This document shows, piece by piece, positions 14,737 through 17,144 of a stretch of DNA of 17,144 bases. Numbering within the stretch: position 1 is the stretch's first letter; the number at the start of each line of letters is the position of its first letter. The notes under the pieces were generated by a model, which saw nothing but the letters and a program-made list of their open reading frames with translations, made no database searches and was not told the origin of the DNA. The stretch is from Desulfobacterales bacterium. GTDB lineage: Bacteria; Desulfobacterota; DSM-4660; Desulfatiglandales; Desulfatiglandaceae. The DNA is taken from contig JAKLQB010000128.1 of the NCBI GenBank assembly GCA_022013615.1, forward strand, positions 1 to 17,144. The letters run 5' to 3'. Both the position numbers and the translations under genes were made by a program.

Positions 14737-15630
14737 AAAAATATAGGTCCGAAGCTGGGAAAATAGCATACCTGCGAGCATAAGCGAGCAGCCGAGTAAT
14801 CCGCGTGCTGACAGAGTTTCACCCAGCATGAGCCAGCCGCCTAAAGCCGCAAAGACCGCCTCAAGGCTTAAGATAATTGCAGCATGGGCAGGGTGGGCAT
14901 ATCTCTGAGCTACTACCTGGAGTGTGTATGCAATGCCCACAGAAATTAACCCTCCATATGCTATCGGTATGGTTGCCAGAAAAAGCCCGTGAAGCGTTAT
15001 TGCTTCTGTTATAACTGCCGTTATAAGACTCAAGAATGAACAGGCCGCATACTGGAAGAACGCCAGCTTGATAGGGTCTATTCGGGGCGAAAGCCATCCT
15101 ATGATCAGGACGTGACCTGCCCAGAAAAAAGCCCCTGCAAGTTCTAAGAAATCCCCGAAGGCGATAGTGAACTGAGCTGTGATGGTTAATAAGTAAAGTC
15201 CCGCTGCTGCAAGTATTGCCCCAAGCCAGGTTCCCATGCCTGGCCGCTGTTTCCAGAAAAGTCCCAGAATGGGCACGATGACCACATACAGTCCCGTGAT
15301 AAAGCCTGCCTTGCCCGCTGTTGTGTAAACCAGGCCAACCTGTTGTAGCGTTGCACCCATAAAAAGGGCAAATCCCGCCAGCCCGCCGCCGAATATTATC
15401 ATTCTGGTGTTTATGTGCGGCAGAAGGCTTTTAGTAATAGCCCATTGCCTGTTACTTATCAGAAGAAGCGGAACAAGTGTCAGGCTGCCCAGGGCAAATC
15501 GAAACCCGTTAAAGGTGAATGGCCCTACGTAATCCATCCCGACCCGCTGGGCCACGAAGCCAAATCCCCAGATGGTCGCAGTGAGAAGAAGTAGAGTGTC
15601 AGATTTCAGGCTTTGTGTTTTCATATACAA
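14725..15630 (-). CDS. EamA/DMT-superfamily transporter
   Basis: The 301-residue product is almost wholly hydrophobic and folds into ten predicted membrane helices in two repeated EamA domains (about 10-140 and 155-293). Family marks are TATIWGFGFVAQRVGMDYVGPFTFNGFRF at the first helices, TTAGKAGFITGLYVVIVPI in the first repeat, and HAAIILSLEAVFAALGGWLMLGE in the second. Members export or import small metabolites such as amino acids; the substrate is not readable here. The start is TTG 15630, six bases after AGGGG, or the ATG two codons later (15624) with longer spacing. The gene converges on pyrB and diverges from the transhydrogenase gene, with its own candidate promoter. Confidence 0.92.
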   Translation of the reverse strand: MYMKTQSLKSDTLLLLTATIWGFGFVAQRVGMDYVGPFTFNGFRFALGSLTLVPLLLISNRQWAITKSLLPHINTRMIIFGGGLAGFALFMGATLQQVGLVYTTAGKAGFITGLYVVIVPILGLFWKQRPGMGTWLGAILAAAGLYLLTITAQFTIAFGDFLELAGAFFWAGHVLIIGWLSPRIDPIKLAFFQYAACSFLSLITAVITEAITLHGLFLATIPIAYGGLISVGIAYTLQVVAQRYAHPAHAAIILSLEAVFAALGGWLMLGETLSARGLLGCSLMLAGMLFSQLRTYIFKKK

Positions 15631-15662
15631 AAAATACCCCTGGAAAAAAATTATTCAGAATT

Positions 15663-15691
15663 GGTATATTCTATTTGAGTTGTTTGATCAA
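15663..15691 (-). promoter_or_regulatory. Candidate sigma-70 promoter of the EamA transporter gene
   Basis: On the minus strand, -35 TTGATC (15691-15686), a 17-base spacer and -10 TATACC (15668-15663) lie 33 bases upstream of the TTG start. Each box matches four of six consensus bases. Confidence 0.5.
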
Positions 15692-15724
15692 TGGTTATGG
15701 GCTTCTGCCTTTGATGGCGGTAAC

Positions 15725-15753
15725 TTGACACAGAAATATCTCCCACCTATACT
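15725..15753 (+). promoter_or_regulatory. Strong sigma-70 promoter of the transhydrogenase gene
   Basis: TTGACA (15725-15730), exactly 17 bases, then TATACT (15748-15753): eleven of twelve consensus positions. The start codon is 147 bases further on, so the mRNA would have a leader of roughly 140 bases. Confidence 0.8.
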
Positions 15754-15900
15754 CGGGAAAAAGAAAAGTGATCATTAATATACATCCCGGGGTTTTGAGC
15801 ATCGCCAATAACTTGATTTAACATGGAATTCGGTCGTCTAAAACAGACAACAAGCAACGCTCGCCCGATATTCCCACAAACCCCCAAAAAGGAGGAAAAC

Positions 15901-17144
15901 ATGGAATACGATTATGCATTTGAAATGGCCGCATCTAACATCCGGTTTGGCCCGGGTACGACCCGTGAGGTGGGCATGGATCTGTCTGAGCTCGGGTTGA
16001 AACGGGTGATGGTGGTGACAGATCCCAATTTGACCGGGATGCAACCGGTAGAGACTGTTTTAGAATCGCTCTCCCGGGAAAATGTTTCCTATTCACTATT
16101 CGATCGTGTCCGGATAGAGCCAACGGATTCATCTCTCAAGGAAGCTATCGAGTTTGCAAAATCTGATTCATTTGACGGATTTGTAGCGGTAGGGGGCGGC
16201 TCAACCATTGATACGGCCAAGGTGGCTAACCTTTATACCACATATCCTGCCGATTTTCTGGATTACGTGAATCCCCCCATCGGAAAGGGCGTTCCCGTCC
16301 CTGGAGAACTCAAGCCCCTCTTTGCCATTCCCACAACTGCGGGAACAGGCAGCGAAACCACGGGTGTGGCGATTTTTGATCTTGAAAAAATGCATGCAAA
16401 GACAGGCATTGCACACAGGCGGCTTAAACCGACATTGGGAATCGTTGATCCTGAGAACACCAGAACTCTGCCACCTATGGCAGCCGCATGCACCGGGTTG
16501 GATGTGTTCACTCATGCCATCGAATCATATACTGCTTTGCCATTCAACAGGCGTCCCAGGCCTGAGCGGCCCATCCTTCGCCCAGCATACCAGGGATCCA
16601 ATCCCGTGAGCGATATATGGTCCCTTGAGGCAATGCGCATGGGCGCTGCCTATCTTGTCCGTGCCGTAGAAGACCCGGGCGACGATGAGGCCCGTGGCAT
16701 GATGTTGCTCGCTGCATCTTTTGCGGGGGTTGGTTTCGGGAACGCTGGGGTCACTCTTCCTCACGGCATGTCGTACCCGGTTTCAGGAATGGTACGGGAA
16801 TACCGGGCCGAAGGCTACCCGGAGGATCATCCCCTTGTTCCACACGGTATGGCTGTCGTCCTTAATGCCCCGGCCGCATTCCGCTTTACGGGTTCCGCCA
16901 ACCCCGAAAGACACCTTAAAGCGGCTGAGGTCCTGGGAGCGGATGTATCTGGAGCCAGGCTGGAAGATGCCGGCAGCATATTAGCCGATCGGGTTATCCA
17001 GATTATGAAACGCCTCAACATCCCAAACGGGCTGAGCGCCATCGGTTACAGCCGGGACGATATCCCTCAACTTGTGGAGGGAACCCTTCCCCAGCACCGT
17101 GTGATCAAATTGTCTCCCCGTCCTGTAGGGCCGGAGGAATTGAC
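15901..17144 (+). CDS. Hydroxyacid-oxoacid transhydrogenase (ADHFE1/HOT type, iron-containing ADH family), 3' end outside window
   Basis: HOT enzymes oxidise 4-hydroxybutyrate to succinate semialdehyde while reducing 2-oxoglutarate to D-2-hydroxyglutarate, with tightly bound nicotinamide cofactor. The 414 visible residues follow the animal ADHFE1 pattern from the start (YAFEMAASNIRFGPGTTREV) through VRIEPTDSSLKEAIEFA, GGGSTIDTAK (98-107), IPTTAGTGSETTGVAIFD, RPAYQGSNPVSDIW, GFGNAGVTLPHGMSYP and GYSRDDIPQLVEGTLPQ. Metal ligands fit D201 and H205 in LDVFTHAIES, H288 in LPHGMS and H315 in VPHGMAV. Only about the last 10-20 residues should be missing. ATG 15901 follows AAAAGGAGG at six bases. The bacterial substrate could be another 2- or 4-hydroxy acid. 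It has a strong own promoter. Confidence 0.93.
   Translation, partial: MEYDYAFEMAASNIRFGPGTTREVGMDLSELGLKRVMVVTDPNLTGMQPVETVLESLSRENVSYSLFDRVRIEPTDSSLKEAIEFAKSDSFDGFVAVGGGSTIDTAKVANLYTTYPADFLDYVNPPIGKGVPVPGELKPLFAIPTTAGTGSETTGVAIFDLEKMHAKTGIAHRRLKPTLGIVDPENTRTLPPMAAACTGLDVFTHAIESYTALPFNRRPRPERPILRPAYQGSNPVSDIWSLEAMRMGAAYLVRAVEDPGDDEARGMMLLAASFAGVGFGNAGVTLPHGMSYPVSGMVREYRAEGYPEDHPLVPHGMAVVLNAPAAFRFTGSANPERHLKAAEVLGADVSGARLEDAGSILADRVIQIMKRLNIPNGLSAIGYSRDDIPQLVEGTLPQHRVIKLSPRPVGPEEL

Noticed and set aside
16201..16515. Minus-strand frames inside the transhydrogenase gene
   Set aside because: They are shadows of a gene whose plus-strand product matches its family along the entire visible length.

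Overview
The window looks like chromosome of an anaerobe-type bacterium, most likely Desulfobacterota (the former Deltaproteobacteria). The inference rests on the linked minus-strand order rplU, rpmA, obg, proB, proA, nadD, rsfS, and on a TPR-rich, signalling-rich setting at moderate GC. No rRNA, tRNA, CRISPR array, complete mobile element or plasmid function was seen.

Layout. Positions 1-4115 are mainly plus strand: the 3' end of a large TPR protein gene, an overlapping MutT-like Nudix hydrolase, a single-protein ABC-fold ATPase (COG3910-like), a membrane-anchored TPR protein with an unrecognised C-terminal domain, and a small cupin. The last 27 or so codons of a lost aminotransferase follow the cupin directly. 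Positions 4193-10926 are minus strand. Read in transcription order they give ribosomal proteins L21 and L27, the ribosome-assembly GTPase Obg, the first two proline biosynthesis enzymes (ProB, ProA), NAD biosynthesis (NadD), the ribosome silencing factor RsfS and a secreted BepA-like M48 metalloprotease with TPRs. A near-consensus sigma-70 promoter precedes rplU. From obg to rsfS the reading frames overlap at every junction, so translation is probably coupled.

Upstream, also on the minus strand, a small STAS-like protein and a histidine kinase/receiver protein form a two-gene unit. The kinase has lost several catalytic residues and ends exactly where a second receiver would normally begin. 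A GC-rich cluster of hairpins separates it from the rplU promoter. After about 740 bases without a recognisable gene comes a divergent, N-terminally extended aspartate carbamoyltransferase (plus strand). It is followed by an EamA/DMT transporter (minus) and, diverging from that, a hydroxyacid-oxoacid transhydrogenase (plus) that runs off the window. Both divergent genes have good sigma-70 promoter candidates.

The most unusual signal is a pair of intergenic inverted repeats (1037-1122 and 5747-5875). Their arms consist of tandem 7-base units, about 4.5 units per paired arm, around an AT-rich loop. The two use different heptamers that differ almost only by transitions, and each begins directly at the TAG stop codon of the upstream gene (mutT-like and rsfS). 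They look like two diverged members of one family of hairpin elements. Function and copy number cannot be judged from this window.
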